A stretch of 64,000 bases of DNA from Pseudoalteromonas shioyasakiensis (GCF_024518675.1 NZ_JANIGL010000005.1:209400-273399), one strand, 5' to 3'; shown: positions 29,467 to 40,268, numbered from the stretch's first letter. The notes: generated by a model not told the origin, from the letters alone. Numbers and translations are program-made.

Positions 29467-31062
29467 CTAATTCATAAGCTTGCAAAATTTATAATATTTT
29501 TCTAGATATTCAGGAATAGCTGTTGCTCCATTTTCTTTCCAATATTCATTATTAGTTTTTAATGTATCGGTAAGTGCATCAAATAACTCATCCTTTCTTT
29601 TCGATAAATAATCAGTGCCAATTGGTGAATTTTTCTCTATATCTTTGCTTTGTAAGAAGCTCTGTAAATGTTGTCTAATATCAAACTTCTTAGTAATAGC
29701 ATCACTATCTTGCTCTGTGCAATACAGGAGAAACTCTGATAACTCTACACCATGCTCTTTACACATGAACATTATTCCCTCAAAGTCTTCAACTGCGCAA
29801 AAGTGAACATTTTCAATGGGAATATGATCACCATACGTATGTGCAAGTTCTTGAAAGAAATCTTTGGCTATATACGCTTGTACCGATAAACCATTTGATA
29901 AATAGAAATCTTGATGGGTTACAACAATAACAAATCTATTTTGATATTCAGCAAGAGAAACTTCTTCACATTCCACTAGAATATTTGCACATTCAAAAGA
30001 TTGCTCTATTCCCTTGGTAAAGCTCCTTTTCAACCTTTGCCGAATAATTTCGGCATCATCAGTAACCATTACTTTTTCTGGTGGCTCGATGGCTTTTGCA
30101 TCAATAAATACGGTTGAACCATCCTTTTCAAGTAAGTAGTCAATTACTTTTCCATTCTTATCATTAGAATCGTATATTTTTTCTAATTCTTTTTCATTGC
30201 GATAAGGGTAACCTGACTCATCAAGTATAATCCCTACATATTCTTCAAAGTGCTTAGAAAAGTGCCTCCTGAAGTTTTCATGATCTTTTACTTTAAAAGT
30301 ATTTAAAACGAACTCTGCCAAACCTTTGCAGGAAACAGAGTTGTGAAGAGATCCTAGCCTATTTTCAAACCTAAAAAATGGCACATCTAATAATTTAGGT
30401 AGTGCAAAATAACGCTCTGATGAAATATTAGCTGTAGCTATACTCCCCATGACTTGTGTCATTTTATTTGGGCCACCAGATATTAAGGTAATTACCCTAG
30501 CAATATATTCAACAGAGTATTTAGGGTAAAAATCCTTAATTAATTGCTCAAATTTAATAATGCCTTTTTGTTGTAAAGAAGCAAAACTTAGCCAAAGAGC
30601 AAATTGGAAAAAATCAAATAATTCAATTCCTGTAAATTTCTTGAAGGTCTTCTCAAAGTATGGAGTTTTCCCTTTGATGATTGTTAAGCTGTATAGGCGA
30701 ATAATAGTAAACTGATGATACAAAGGGTTTAACTGACACCAAAGTTGGCCTAATAACATCCTTCTTAATGCCAAATTTAAACTAACCCCATCTTTAAAGT
30801 TTGAGGCGTCGTCTTGTAGCTTATACATGCGATTTAAAATGTCATAAACATCTTTGCTCGTTGCATCAACAGCATGAGGAAGCTCTTCAACTTGGTATAG
30901 CCACTCCATTAATAAAAAAGATAACCAAGGCATCTTTTGCGCTTCATGGTAGCTTTCAGTAACAGGCTTTGATAATCGTTTTATTTCCTCATTTATAATT
31001 GAATGCTTTGTGAATTTTCGAAGATTTTTTCTGATTACATCAGCTTTGGAAGAGAATGACAT
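29467..31062 (-). CDS. PD-(D/E)XK nuclease-like protein downstream of BREX
   Basis: The 531-residue protein has a long helical N-terminal part and, around residues 305-325, the sequence KVIDYLLEKDGSTVFIDAKA, where Asp308 and Asp321-X-Lys323 fit the PD-(D/E)XK nuclease core. A Glu in helix one (residues 290-300, EKELEKIY) could be the first catalytic residue. It lies 110 bases after the second brxA on the same strand, so it may be the last gene of the BREX transcript. No BREX class names such a component. The nuclease call is a motif reading. Confidence 0.55.
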   Translation of the reverse strand: MSFSSKADVIRKNLRKFTKHSIINEEIKRLSKPVTESYHEAQKMPWLSFLLMEWLYQVEELPHAVDATSKDVYDILNRMYKLQDDASNFKDGVSLNLALRRMLLGQLWCQLNPLYHQFTIIRLYSLTIIKGKTPYFEKTFKKFTGIELFDFFQFALWLSFASLQQKGIIKFEQLIKDFYPKYSVEYIARVITLISGGPNKMTQVMGSIATANISSERYFALPKLLDVPFFRFENRLGSLHNSVSCKGLAEFVLNTFKVKDHENFRRHFSKHFEEYVGIILDESGYPYRNEKELEKIYDSNDKNGKVIDYLLEKDGSTVFIDAKAIEPPEKVMVTDDAEIIRQRLKRSFTKGIEQSFECANILVECEEVSLAEYQNRFVIVVTHQDFYLSNGLSVQAYIAKDFFQELAHTYGDHIPIENVHFCAVEDFEGIMFMCKEHGVELSEFLLYCTEQDSDAITKKFDIRQHLQSFLQSKDIEKNSPIGTDYLSKRKDELFDALTDTLKTNNEYWKENGATAIPEYLEKYYKFCKLMN

Positions 31063-31172
31063 GTACCACCATTTCTATTAAGTCCATTTAAAAACATACA
31101 ACTCAAAAAAGAATACTTTTAAGCCACCTCTTTGATAAGCTGAATCTAGTTATTTTTATTGCCTGTTAGAGT

Positions 31173-31880
31173 TTAAACAAACACTATCACATCATCGGCT
31201 TGGTGATGAGCTTCAAGACGATCATTTTGACTCAGATCATTCTCATCAAAATATAGCTCAAATGGGAACCAAACATTTTCATCGTTAATGGCGGTTAAGC
31301 TTCGACTTGTTATTTGTTCAGAATAAACACTTGCTTCTACTAACCAAGCTTTTATTGATGGGTTATTAACTTGAATAGGCTTTCTAAGTTGATATATACC
31401 TTGCTTAGGGTTAGCTAGTAATTCCAAGTTCATCAACGTTCTTACTACAAACTGCATACTTCTTTTGATGGTTGAAGTATCACCATAATTCTCGGTAATT
31501 CGCTGTTCAAGTTGAGAATATAAAAAAGAGTCATTTAACTTGGTTAAACGACCAATTTGTTCAACTACAGATTTAAAGAACGGGTACTTTGCAAGCATCA
31601 TTCCCCAGTGAAAAACTAAGTTCAATTCACTATATTCCATCAGTAAATTAGCTGCACCTCGTTGAAAATCATTGGGGATATGTTTGGGTAATTTACTCCA
31701 AATACCGAAAAGTAAATTACGTGTTTTGTCTTTAGCTACTTGGCTTGTGAAATCAGGTGTAAGTAAAATATCAATTTTATCTTTTAGTTCTTTACCTTCA
31801 ATGCCATTTGCCACCCAAGATGCTGTTTGAGCAAGCCAGTTCGACTCTAAGTGTCGATTAAAACCAATTGATACTTTCAA
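31173..31880 (-). CDS. Second BrxA-like protein (DUF1819)
   Basis: The 235-residue protein aligns with the neighbouring brxA over its length: FNRHLESNWLAQTASWVANG, KDKTRNLLFGIW, LNDSFLYSQLEQRI, NYGDTSTIKRSMQFVVRTL and ending LEAHHQADDVIVF. It is clearly a tandem paralogue, not a copy: identity is partial. BrxA is a small DNA-binding BREX component. Standard type 3 loci carry one brxA. Confidence 0.8.
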   Translation of the reverse strand: MKVSIGFNRHLESNWLAQTASWVANGIEGKELKDKIDILLTPDFTSQVAKDKTRNLLFGIWSKLPKHIPNDFQRGAANLLMEYSELNLVFHWGMMLAKYPFFKSVVEQIGRLTKLNDSFLYSQLEQRITENYGDTSTIKRSMQFVVRTLMNLELLANPKQGIYQLRKPIQVNNPSIKAWLVEASVYSEQITSRSLTAINDENVWFPFELYFDENDLSQNDRLEAHHQADDVIVFV

Positions 31881-31899
31881 ATCACTTCCCTTATTCTTA

Positions 31900-32610
31900 T
31901 TATTTCTTTCTAAACAACATCAGCTCATATCCTTGCTGATGTACTTCAAACCATTGCTTATCAATGTATTCAGGCTCGATACTAAGCTCAAATGGAAACC
32001 AAATTGCATCATCAATAATATCTGATAGTGTCCTGCTCATTGCGTCTTCACTAAATAGTAAAGCGCATAATAGCCAGTTCATTAATTTATTAGGTACTGC
32101 CAAATTAATTTGATTTACTTGATAATTTCTGGCGTTACTTCTTTGTAAAACACCGAAATCAACCATAGTCTTCAACACTGAGCGTAGACCACGTTTAACT
32201 GTTTCAGTATCACCATATAACTCAACCATTCGCTTTTGCACTTGAGCATAAGTAAATGAATCGTTCAGCTTTGAATTTCGTCCAATAAATCGAGCTACAT
32301 CAGCAAAGAATTTCTTTTTCGCAATTAATAAGCCCCAATGAATAACAAGGGGAATATCATGACTCTCTTTCACGTACTCTACCGCGAACTCAGAAAACTC
32401 ATTGCTTACGTTGTCATTTTTATCAAACCACAACGATGTTAATTGATTTCGTGTTTTTCCCAAATTAACCTTGCAGTTAATCAACGGTGAAAGCATTGAA
32501 TTAATTTTGTCGTGCAATTCTTGTTTGTTTAGCCCTTCGGCAACCCAAAGTGCCGTTTGATCTAACCAATGAGCCTCTATATGACGACTATAATTAACCC
32601 TTTTAGACAT
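31900..32610 (-). CDS. brxA: BREX protein BrxA
   Basis: The 236-residue protein has the BrxA (DUF1819) pattern: an N-terminal YSRHIEAHWLDQTALWVAEG and KTRNQLTSLWF, then LNDSFTYAQVQKRMVELYGD. It is a compact DNA-binding helix bundle in known BREX systems. It begins 5 bases after pglZ ends and is followed 19 bases on by a paralogue. Confidence 0.85.
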   Translation of the reverse strand: MSKRVNYSRHIEAHWLDQTALWVAEGLNKQELHDKINSMLSPLINCKVNLGKTRNQLTSLWFDKNDNVSNEFSEFAVEYVKESHDIPLVIHWGLLIAKKKFFADVARFIGRNSKLNDSFTYAQVQKRMVELYGDTETVKRGLRSVLKTMVDFGVLQRSNARNYQVNQINLAVPNKLMNWLLCALLFSEDAMSRTLSDIIDDAIWFPFELSIEPEYIDKQWFEVHQQGYELMLFRKK

Positions 32611-32615
32611 ATCTA

Positions 32616-34583
32616 TTACAACTTTCTTTTTATAACGGCTAACGGTACAACTACTTCATGTAAGCTGATACCACCATGCCCAACAATTTTTTTCCCTTCT
32701 TTTACAAACGCATGAGTTCCTTTACTTACTAATGGAAATCGTCCTTCAGGTAAGCCATATTTCTTGCCGGGCCATTTTAGCACTTTCCCATCTAAAAGGT
32801 CATTAGAACTAGTAGCAGCATTTTCTGAATCATAGATTCTAACTCGCTCACCTTTGGTTTCAGCCTTTACACCTTCTTTTAATGCCCCACAGCCAATAGC
32901 TTCTTGATTACCGTGATCAGCTGTAACAATCACTTCATAACCAGCATCAAGTAAGATATTGATTTTATCTGCAAATTCCCAAGTTTTTATCCAGTCGGTC
33001 ACAACAGCATTTAGCCCAGACATCCCAGCCTTCATGCCATGCATTTGCTCATCAACAAAATTAATTACTAAACCAGCGGCCTTTATATGGCGGTTAGATA
33101 TCAAGTCATTAAACGATTCATTAGTAGCTCTATCTTCAACTTTTTTTGCGTACAAGACTTCTTTGCTAGTTAAACCATGGTCTTCCCAATATGCTTGCCA
33201 CAGCTTACCTTCTTTTGATGTTGTCAAAAGCGAATCAGCATAAAAATAAGGTTTTTTACCCGAAAACATCGACTGCCGAGAAATTGAAGTAATAGTGGGG
33301 ACCCAAGCAAAACTATAATGTTCTTCCATGGTTACTCTTGAACATGAGTTCAAAGACTCTCTAAACAATGCCCATTGCTGAAAGCCCATTCCATCCATAA
33401 CAAGCAAGCAAACTTTTTGTTCACCCTGTACCTTACGATTTAACCAGTCAGGGATTTTATGTAACATATTAGGGTGACGAATCGAAGGTAACGAAATCAA
33501 ACTACCGAACTTATCTAGTAACCACTGCTCAAACGTATTATCTACTTTATCGTTTAGGCGCTTTAATGATGTAACATCTGAAGGGAGTAACTTTTCTATT
33601 TTGTGGCTTAACGCATTCAACATGCCAAGCTCAAATGCATGCTCTCCCCAAAAGTCCGCGTTTTGCTCATTAACCTCTACATTTGAAAACACTTTATTTA
33701 AACGAGAGAGCAAATGAGAAAAACGCTTTAATTCAGAGAAACCTTCATCACTAGCAACACCTATAGATGCCCAGTGTTCTTGTGGTATCCCTTTTATATC
33801 TATAGGTTTTAGCAAGCCATCACTGAATAAATTATCCACATAAACTTGAATATCCTGATCTTCAAAAGGCACGATTAGTTTGCCTTGAGGCCATGAAGGC
33901 TCTTTAATTTCTTGCGCAGGTACTAGTGTTTGAAGGTATAGCCCCCATTGAGCTTGCAGAAACTCAAAAAACTCAGCCTTATTTGGCAATAACCTATCAA
34001 AATCCCAACCGTTGAAAGCGCTATTTAGCTCTAATAAAGCAATTAACCTTTGCTCAATTACTTCTGGCATGTCACCACTAAGGTAATGCTTTTGAATGAG
34101 TAATCGAACTAAATCTACTTCAGATTGTATTATCTCAGGGGCAATCTTATAGATATGCCTTAATAAAAAATCTAAACTAGCAATTCTTCCCAGCTTGCCT
34201 GGTCGATAGTTTGAAATAGCTTCCTTAATTGGCTGGAAGTAAATAGGAGAAAGGCTTCGAAGTGTTTCGCTCTCTAGCTCTGGTATTATTTCATTGATAT
34301 GAAAATTTACGCTTTGTGCGTTTAACAAGATATCAAAAGGAATATAATTTTCATCAATTTCAGCACATCTAATGATTAATGCCTTGCTGTTTTGATCTTC
34401 AAGCCAATTCTCATATACCAACCTTAACGACACAGGATCGCTATCATCTATAAGCTCTATTTTTGATTCTTCAAACTGTGAGTCAATAAATGGTTCAAAA
34501 CAAAGGTTTTCAGGATCTGAAATAATAAAACACTGTTTTGCGGTGAAATCTAATTTACTGAGTAGTTCACTTTGCCAAGCCAT
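32616..34583 (-). CDS. pglZ: BREX phosphatase-like protein PglZ
   Basis: The 655-residue protein carries an alkaline-phosphatase-superfamily domain: LLVMDGMGFQQW with Asp near residue 397 and VTADHGNQEAIG near residue 556, both expected metal sites. PglZ is the defining BREX protein. It follows brxHII by 3 bases. The N-terminal half is helical and specific to the type 3 branch by expectation. Confidence 0.93.
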   Translation of the reverse strand: MAWQSELLSKLDFTAKQCFIISDPENLCFEPFIDSQFEESKIELIDDSDPVSLRLVYENWLEDQNSKALIIRCAEIDENYIPFDILLNAQSVNFHINEIIPELESETLRSLSPIYFQPIKEAISNYRPGKLGRIASLDFLLRHIYKIAPEIIQSEVDLVRLLIQKHYLSGDMPEVIEQRLIALLELNSAFNGWDFDRLLPNKAEFFEFLQAQWGLYLQTLVPAQEIKEPSWPQGKLIVPFEDQDIQVYVDNLFSDGLLKPIDIKGIPQEHWASIGVASDEGFSELKRFSHLLSRLNKVFSNVEVNEQNADFWGEHAFELGMLNALSHKIEKLLPSDVTSLKRLNDKVDNTFEQWLLDKFGSLISLPSIRHPNMLHKIPDWLNRKVQGEQKVCLLVMDGMGFQQWALFRESLNSCSRVTMEEHYSFAWVPTITSISRQSMFSGKKPYFYADSLLTTSKEGKLWQAYWEDHGLTSKEVLYAKKVEDRATNESFNDLISNRHIKAAGLVINFVDEQMHGMKAGMSGLNAVVTDWIKTWEFADKINILLDAGYEVIVTADHGNQEAIGCGALKEGVKAETKGERVRIYDSENAATSSNDLLDGKVLKWPGKKYGLPEGRFPLVSKGTHAFVKEGKKIVGHGGISLHEVVVPLAVIKRKL

Positions 34584-34586
34584 AAA

Positions 34587-37376
34587 TTACCCCTTTATCT
34601 CAAAAACAATATGAAGTGATAACTCAGGGTATACTTGCTGTTTTTCTTTTATTTGCTGTGCCCAAGTAAGTTGTTCATCTGCTAATTGACGTAAACGATA
34701 ATTTTTTACTTCAGGCAATCCTATTCTCTCTATTGCTCGTTTTCGAGCAGCGAAAGAATATTCTCCTTTATCAATTTTCTCTGACAAATCAGCTTTATAA
34801 TTAATTAGCATATCTTCAAAAACTAATTTTCCTTGTTCTTCTGCAATAGCTCGCAGCATTTGGTAAATATCAGAGCTTTTCACACTACTGGGGCCTGTAA
34901 TCACTTCTACCGTATCAGAGCATAACGCATCCCAAATCCGGTTTGAGGCGGGAGCAAAAAAGCTACCATCAGGTTTAACGTAAATAGGTAAGTATTTAAC
35001 TTGTCTCTCATCGCTCCCGGCAAAACGAACACTCCACAAAGACCAGTAGCCAGAAGCACCTGTTGGTAATGTTGCTACTTTTACAACAGGTATCGATTGC
35101 ACATCACTCCAAATAGGTAAATGGGTACACAACCCTCTAACTTTAGGGTTCTCCAAAGTAATGTGTTTTAGTCTAAGATCTTGCTGAGCGTCTTTACCAA
35201 CAAAAGTTATATCATTCCATAAAGCACCATCTGGCCAAGTAATATCTAAACCTCCTGTTAAGGATTTATCAAACTTAGCCTTAATGCCTTGTTGATTTTG
35301 CCATAGAAGATATTGCTCAACCATTGCAGAAACCCAATGAGGTAAAGGGTGATTAGCTGTTTTTTGATATGTTTCAGCAAGTAATTGCTCACCATCAGAA
35401 AACAAATTATCTTGTGATTTTTTATCCTTTCCTGCGTTTTGTATTGTTTGTAGTGCTTTGGCTAGCTCTTGGTCCATTACCTCAGGGTTAGTTAATGCTT
35501 CCATGAACAACTCATCAAATAGGTGATTAGCTTCAGCAGAGTCGAGTACATCACTGGTTTTATCGACACCAAATTCTTCTAAAATAACTTGCAGTTTAGT
35601 TTCAAGTACATCACGTACCCTATGCTCAACAGTATCTTCTAATACAAGGTTTAGCGCTCTAACCACATGAGGCTGACCGATACGATCAACACGTCCTATC
35701 CTTTGTTCCATGCGCATCGGGTTCCAAGGCATGTCATAGTTAACAATCACATGACAAAACTGGAGGTTTAAACCTTCACCACCTGCATCGGTCGAAATAA
35801 GGATGCGAGTATCACCCGCAAAAGACGCTTGTACTTTCTTACGCTCACCAAGGTCCATTGAACCATTTAAGCAAACAACACTAATACCGCGATCAGTAAA
35901 AAACTTATCTAACATTGCTTGAGTCGGCACAAACTCGGTGAACACTAGCATTTTTAAATCAGGCGATTGTTCTTCTTGTTGCAATTTATAAAGCCAATCT
36001 AACAGTACTTCGGCTTTAGCATCACTTTCATTTGCGACACATTTCTCTGCTAATTTCAAAAGGTGTGCAACTTCAGCTTTTTCGTTCTCTAAAGCTTGTT
36101 TACTTTCAACAATCAGCTCATCTAACTGTGATTGCCCATCTAGCTCTGCCCAGTCATCCGCGAAAGACAGTGGTAACTCTTCTTCCACTACCATGGTATC
36201 CAAAGCGATTAAGCGTCTTGATAATGTTTTGGCTATTGCGGCACTACTAGAACTAACCAGTCGCTGCATTAAAATCATTAAAAAGCCAATGGCATTTTGT
36301 TTTTTGGCTTTGGCTTGGTTGTAACCTTCTTTAATGTATTCGGTTACTTCTTCGTAAAGGTGGCGTTGAATAGAGTGTTTCTGTTGCCATGCAACAGGAA
36401 CTAATTCTGTTTTTCTAGGTTTGAATAATGGCTTGCCTTCACCATCAATAGATATACGTTTTTCTGTACGTACAACATATGGCTGTACTCGCTCTTTAGT
36501 CACACTACCAATATCAGGAAACACTTCAGGGTCAAGTAAGGCCATTAAGCGATGAAAAGCATCGCTTTTTCCTTGATGAGGTGTGGCCGACAGTAGCAAT
36601 AAATAAGGTGCAGCTTCTGCTAACCCTTGCCCTAATTTATATCGAGCGACTAACTCAGTGCTGCCACCTAAACGATGGGCTTCATCAATAACAATTAAAT
36701 CCCAACCTGCTGCGAGCAAATCATCAAATCGATGTTTGTTATATTCATGAACTTGCTTTAAAGACCACCCTTTGCGGCTTTCAATCGGCTTAATACTATC
36801 AACGGGGCATACAACTTGATCATGGCGCAACCAAACATTGTCATGATCATCAACAGGCTTTTGTTCACCAGGTAAAAGTAAGTGAAAACACTCATTAAAA
36901 TGGGTACTCATTTCACTTACCCACTGGCTAACTAAACCTTTAGGGGCACACACTAATATGCGTTTTGCCATGCCTCTGAGCTTTAGCTCTCGCATTACTA
37001 AGCCTGCTTCTATAGTTTTACCTAAACCAACTTCATCTGCGAACAAGTATCGTACCTGCTTACGAGCCATCGCTTTATTGAGTGCTTTTAATTGATGAGG
37101 CAGGGGAATAACATTGGATTCAATTGGGGCCAGCAATACATCTTCTTGCTGTGCGTTCGCTATTTTTGCAGCCACAGCAACATATGAAATAAAGTGTTTA
37201 CTTGGCTCTTGCTGCTCATTAGCATGAACCAAATCATCAGCAACAACTTTCACAACAGAGTCTTGTTGCTGCAACCAAACACGGTAAAAACTCTGGCCCC
37301 ATAAGCCAGAGTTTTCTATAACCTTAACATGCTGCTGATGGGCCTTGCTCCAAGCCCATTCTCCGACATCAAACAT
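34587..37376 (-). CDS. brxHII: BREX SNF2-type helicase BrxHII
   Basis: A 929-residue superfamily 2 helicase: motif I ADEVGLGKTIEAG (residues 113-125), DEAH at 231-234, LLLLSATPHQG, and motifs V-VI (STDAGGEGLNLQ, MEQRIGRVDRIGQ). The SNF2-like type with a long C-terminal extension fits BrxHII, the helicase of type 3 (and 5) BREX. It lies between pglX and pglZ, exactly the type 3 order. Confidence 0.9.
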   Translation of the reverse strand: MFDVGEWAWSKAHQQHVKVIENSGLWGQSFYRVWLQQQDSVVKVVADDLVHANEQQEPSKHFISYVAVAAKIANAQQEDVLLAPIESNVIPLPHQLKALNKAMARKQVRYLFADEVGLGKTIEAGLVMRELKLRGMAKRILVCAPKGLVSQWVSEMSTHFNECFHLLLPGEQKPVDDHDNVWLRHDQVVCPVDSIKPIESRKGWSLKQVHEYNKHRFDDLLAAGWDLIVIDEAHRLGGSTELVARYKLGQGLAEAAPYLLLLSATPHQGKSDAFHRLMALLDPEVFPDIGSVTKERVQPYVVRTEKRISIDGEGKPLFKPRKTELVPVAWQQKHSIQRHLYEEVTEYIKEGYNQAKAKKQNAIGFLMILMQRLVSSSSAAIAKTLSRRLIALDTMVVEEELPLSFADDWAELDGQSQLDELIVESKQALENEKAEVAHLLKLAEKCVANESDAKAEVLLDWLYKLQQEEQSPDLKMLVFTEFVPTQAMLDKFFTDRGISVVCLNGSMDLGERKKVQASFAGDTRILISTDAGGEGLNLQFCHVIVNYDMPWNPMRMEQRIGRVDRIGQPHVVRALNLVLEDTVEHRVRDVLETKLQVILEEFGVDKTSDVLDSAEANHLFDELFMEALTNPEVMDQELAKALQTIQNAGKDKKSQDNLFSDGEQLLAETYQKTANHPLPHWVSAMVEQYLLWQNQQGIKAKFDKSLTGGLDITWPDGALWNDITFVGKDAQQDLRLKHITLENPKVRGLCTHLPIWSDVQSIPVVKVATLPTGASGYWSLWSVRFAGSDERQVKYLPIYVKPDGSFFAPASNRIWDALCSDTVEVITGPSSVKSSDIYQMLRAIAEEQGKLVFEDMLINYKADLSEKIDKGEYSFAARKRAIERIGLPEVKNYRLRQLADEQLTWAQQIKEKQQVYPELSLHIVFEIKG

Positions 37377-37394
37377 CCTTATTTCCTTTTAGCC

Positions 37395-40208
37395 TTAATC
37401 CCAATCGTCATCATCGTTAGATGTTAGCGTTAATGCGTTATCGTAGAACATCAACAGTTTTTCATCTTCTTGTAATACAGCAGGTGGAATTTTTGCAGAT
37501 ATATCTAAAATCGTCTGTAGTTCTTGGTTTTCCCAACAAGCATTAAAACCAGCTCGTAACGCTTCAGCACGAGGCTGTTTAATCTTCTTCTTTTCTTCTT
37601 TATAAGCATCAAACTCACGCAGCAATGCACGAAGTCTAAGCTTTTCAATATCACCAGCTTTACTTGGATCTGGCACATACCAACGATCTTTTGCCTTTGC
37701 GACAAGTGCAGGATCGTCTTTGGCTAATCCACGCATATCTTTAAAGTTGGTAGAAAGGTAAGTATGAATCTGATTTGGCACATCTTCATTACCATCATAT
37801 TTAATGAAGTTTTGCTCAAGTAAAGTCATTAGCTCCAATTGAAGTTCATTTTTTTTCCATCCTGAAATTTCACTCAAAAATAATGGGCTTATATCTGAAT
37901 ATATTTTGGGTTTATTCTTCAACTCTCCTCTCAACCACTCTATTGCAGAAGCTTCGTCATTAATGAATATCGATAATTGCTTATTAATTGGTGATGATAT
38001 TCTCTTATGATCATATTTAGACACCTGTTCTAAAGTAAAAAACATACCATCTCTTTCTGCAAAATGCTGTTTTAGACCACTCTGGAATTCCTGACTAGAA
38101 ATAGGAACTGTCTTTCCGTTTCTTACGTAATACGCGATTATCTGGTCAAACAATATTCTAGGATCACGTTCTGGAATTATTGATAAGCAATTCCCCTCCC
38201 TCTTAATTATTGGTAAGTGATTAAGATGTGTTTTTATAAAATCCCATACACTATTTTCATCATCATTTGTGATTGAACGTTCAACTGATTCAGAAGGCTT
38301 GTACGCTGTGATTACTAGATCTTGTTTTACTGCTGTAGGAGAAGTATAAGCTTTGAAACTACCTTGCTTTTTATCCAAGGCAGACACATTTGCAACAACA
38401 AACCCTGATTCAGTTAATGCCGTTTGAATGTTATTCCAAACAGATGCTTTAGTATTTGAAAACTCGACTGTCATCCATCGGTTAGGCTTTAATACTCTAT
38501 AGGCCTCTCTAAATGCCGAAGTCATTAGCACACGATAATCGGAAATATTTTTACCCTGAACAGTGTTTTCTATCGCTTCTTTTTCTATGCTTGTTGTTAC
38601 ACCTAACCAAGGTTCCCATAGGGTATTCAATTCGGAATAATTTATGTTCGAACCAAAAGGTGGATCAATAAACAAATAATCAATCGAATTATCTTTAGTA
38701 GCTGACTTGTTTGTAGTACTTTTTGTTTCTATTACATAGTTTAATTTACTAGCATTAAAATCAAACTTTAATGATCTAATTCTAGATTTTAAACTATGAA
38801 AAACAGACACTTCTGGATTAGTGCTTGAGACATATAATGTGCCTTTAGTACCAGCATTTATATAACCACCACCTCCATTAAAGTAATATGAAAATGCAAT
38901 ACTTGCCATTTTTGATAAGGCACGCTGACTCGCTGTAAACAAGAAAGGAAAACGAGGTCCAGCATTTTTTAATCTGTCCCAAAAAACAGACATAATAAGT
39001 AAATTTCTTTTTGTGTAAAAGTGATGAGCGTGAGTAAAACCATGAGATCTTTTAGGCTGTCGAGTATTGTACCCATCAGTTAACAAAGAAACTGGTACGG
39101 GAAAAGGTAAAGTGGTTTGTTCTATTCGTTTTAATAACTTTAAATCCTTATCATCAGGTACTTTACTGAATTTCCCTTTTTCACCATCAACAGTGTAATT
39201 TATAACGACAGGAACTTGCTTAGCTTTCTTTATTGATTCATTAAGTACTGTATCAAAAATAGTATCCCAAGCTCTTTCCATATTTTTTTTCGTTAACTGA
39301 ACTTTGCAATGCGGGCAGTCGAAAGAATCTAAAACTTTTCCAAGATTACTATCAATAGCTTCATCCCAAAATACTACTTCATTAGAGCATTGGAAACATA
39401 CAAATACATCTGACCAAATTGTATTAATAACATTTCCAACTTTCCCATCGATATGTGATGTTTCGTATAGCCAGCTATATTCAGTTTCTATATCATTAAT
39501 TATTTTTAAAGCTTCAGACTCAAAAGCAGGTAAATCAATGGGAGCATTATAATTATTAGAAATAAATGTAGCTGCTGGAGAAAGATCATTAAGGATAACT
39601 TTCCTAGCCCCAATTTTGCTGAATGCTACCCATTCAATAGAACCTTCATCTGCACTTTCTTTTTGTAGAATAGTACCGTCATCTTTGACCTTTAATCCAA
39701 GCGATAATATTGCATCTCGATCACCACACATCTGTGCCGCAACGCCAGTCATCCCTGTACCACAAAAACCATCAAAAACAATATCTCCTGGTTTTGTATA
39801 ATGAAGGATATAGCGCATTATTGCTTTATGCGGCACTTTCGTATGATAAGAATGTGCGTTGTATATAGGATCATTTTTTCCCTCACTAACATCAGCAGCA
39901 AATGGTTCCCTGTGATAGCTTTCTTCAGAGCTATCTTTTTGTGATTCCCAATATTCAACAAAGTCATTTAACCATGGATTAGGACAAGCCGTGTAGTATG
40001 GAGCATCTGATAATTCAAGGATCGCTTCATCTGTGCCTATTGGAAAGCCCTCTATTTTTCTAAACTCAGGCTCTTTTAGTTTTTCACGTAAAATTTCAGT
40101 AAAGTGTGCTCTACGTGCTTCTTCATTTTCGAAAGTTTGCCCTAAACATTCTACAGGGCCTTTTGGTGATTCGACTTTTGTATCATCTAATAATGAGTCT
40201 TGTTGCAT
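37395..40208 (-). CDS. pglX: BREX DNA methyltransferase PglX (type 3)
   Basis: A 937-residue amino-methyltransferase. The SAM-binding motif FDGFCGTG is at residues 145-152, and the catalytic DPPF (for DPPY) is near residue 515, in the order FxGxG then DPPF. Between them is a zinc-finger-like pair of CxxC (CFQCSNE and CPHCKVQ). This is the PglXI/DUF1156-like variant of type 3 BREX, which marks self DNA. The DPPF variant is normal for this class. Confidence 0.88.
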   Translation of the reverse strand: MQQDSLLDDTKVESPKGPVECLGQTFENEEARRAHFTEILREKLKEPEFRKIEGFPIGTDEAILELSDAPYYTACPNPWLNDFVEYWESQKDSSEESYHREPFAADVSEGKNDPIYNAHSYHTKVPHKAIMRYILHYTKPGDIVFDGFCGTGMTGVAAQMCGDRDAILSLGLKVKDDGTILQKESADEGSIEWVAFSKIGARKVILNDLSPAATFISNNYNAPIDLPAFESEALKIINDIETEYSWLYETSHIDGKVGNVINTIWSDVFVCFQCSNEVVFWDEAIDSNLGKVLDSFDCPHCKVQLTKKNMERAWDTIFDTVLNESIKKAKQVPVVINYTVDGEKGKFSKVPDDKDLKLLKRIEQTTLPFPVPVSLLTDGYNTRQPKRSHGFTHAHHFYTKRNLLIMSVFWDRLKNAGPRFPFLFTASQRALSKMASIAFSYYFNGGGGYINAGTKGTLYVSSTNPEVSVFHSLKSRIRSLKFDFNASKLNYVIETKSTTNKSATKDNSIDYLFIDPPFGSNINYSELNTLWEPWLGVTTSIEKEAIENTVQGKNISDYRVLMTSAFREAYRVLKPNRWMTVEFSNTKASVWNNIQTALTESGFVVANVSALDKKQGSFKAYTSPTAVKQDLVITAYKPSESVERSITNDDENSVWDFIKTHLNHLPIIKREGNCLSIIPERDPRILFDQIIAYYVRNGKTVPISSQEFQSGLKQHFAERDGMFFTLEQVSKYDHKRISSPINKQLSIFINDEASAIEWLRGELKNKPKIYSDISPLFLSEISGWKKNELQLELMTLLEQNFIKYDGNEDVPNQIHTYLSTNFKDMRGLAKDDPALVAKAKDRWYVPDPSKAGDIEKLRLRALLREFDAYKEEKKKIKQPRAEALRAGFNACWENQELQTILDISAKIPPAVLQEDEKLLMFYDNALTLTSNDDDDWD

Positions 40209-40268
40209 ATATTCTCTCTTAGAAGGCCGTTATTAATTAACTGCCTTCTCATAAATTATTAATAAGGC

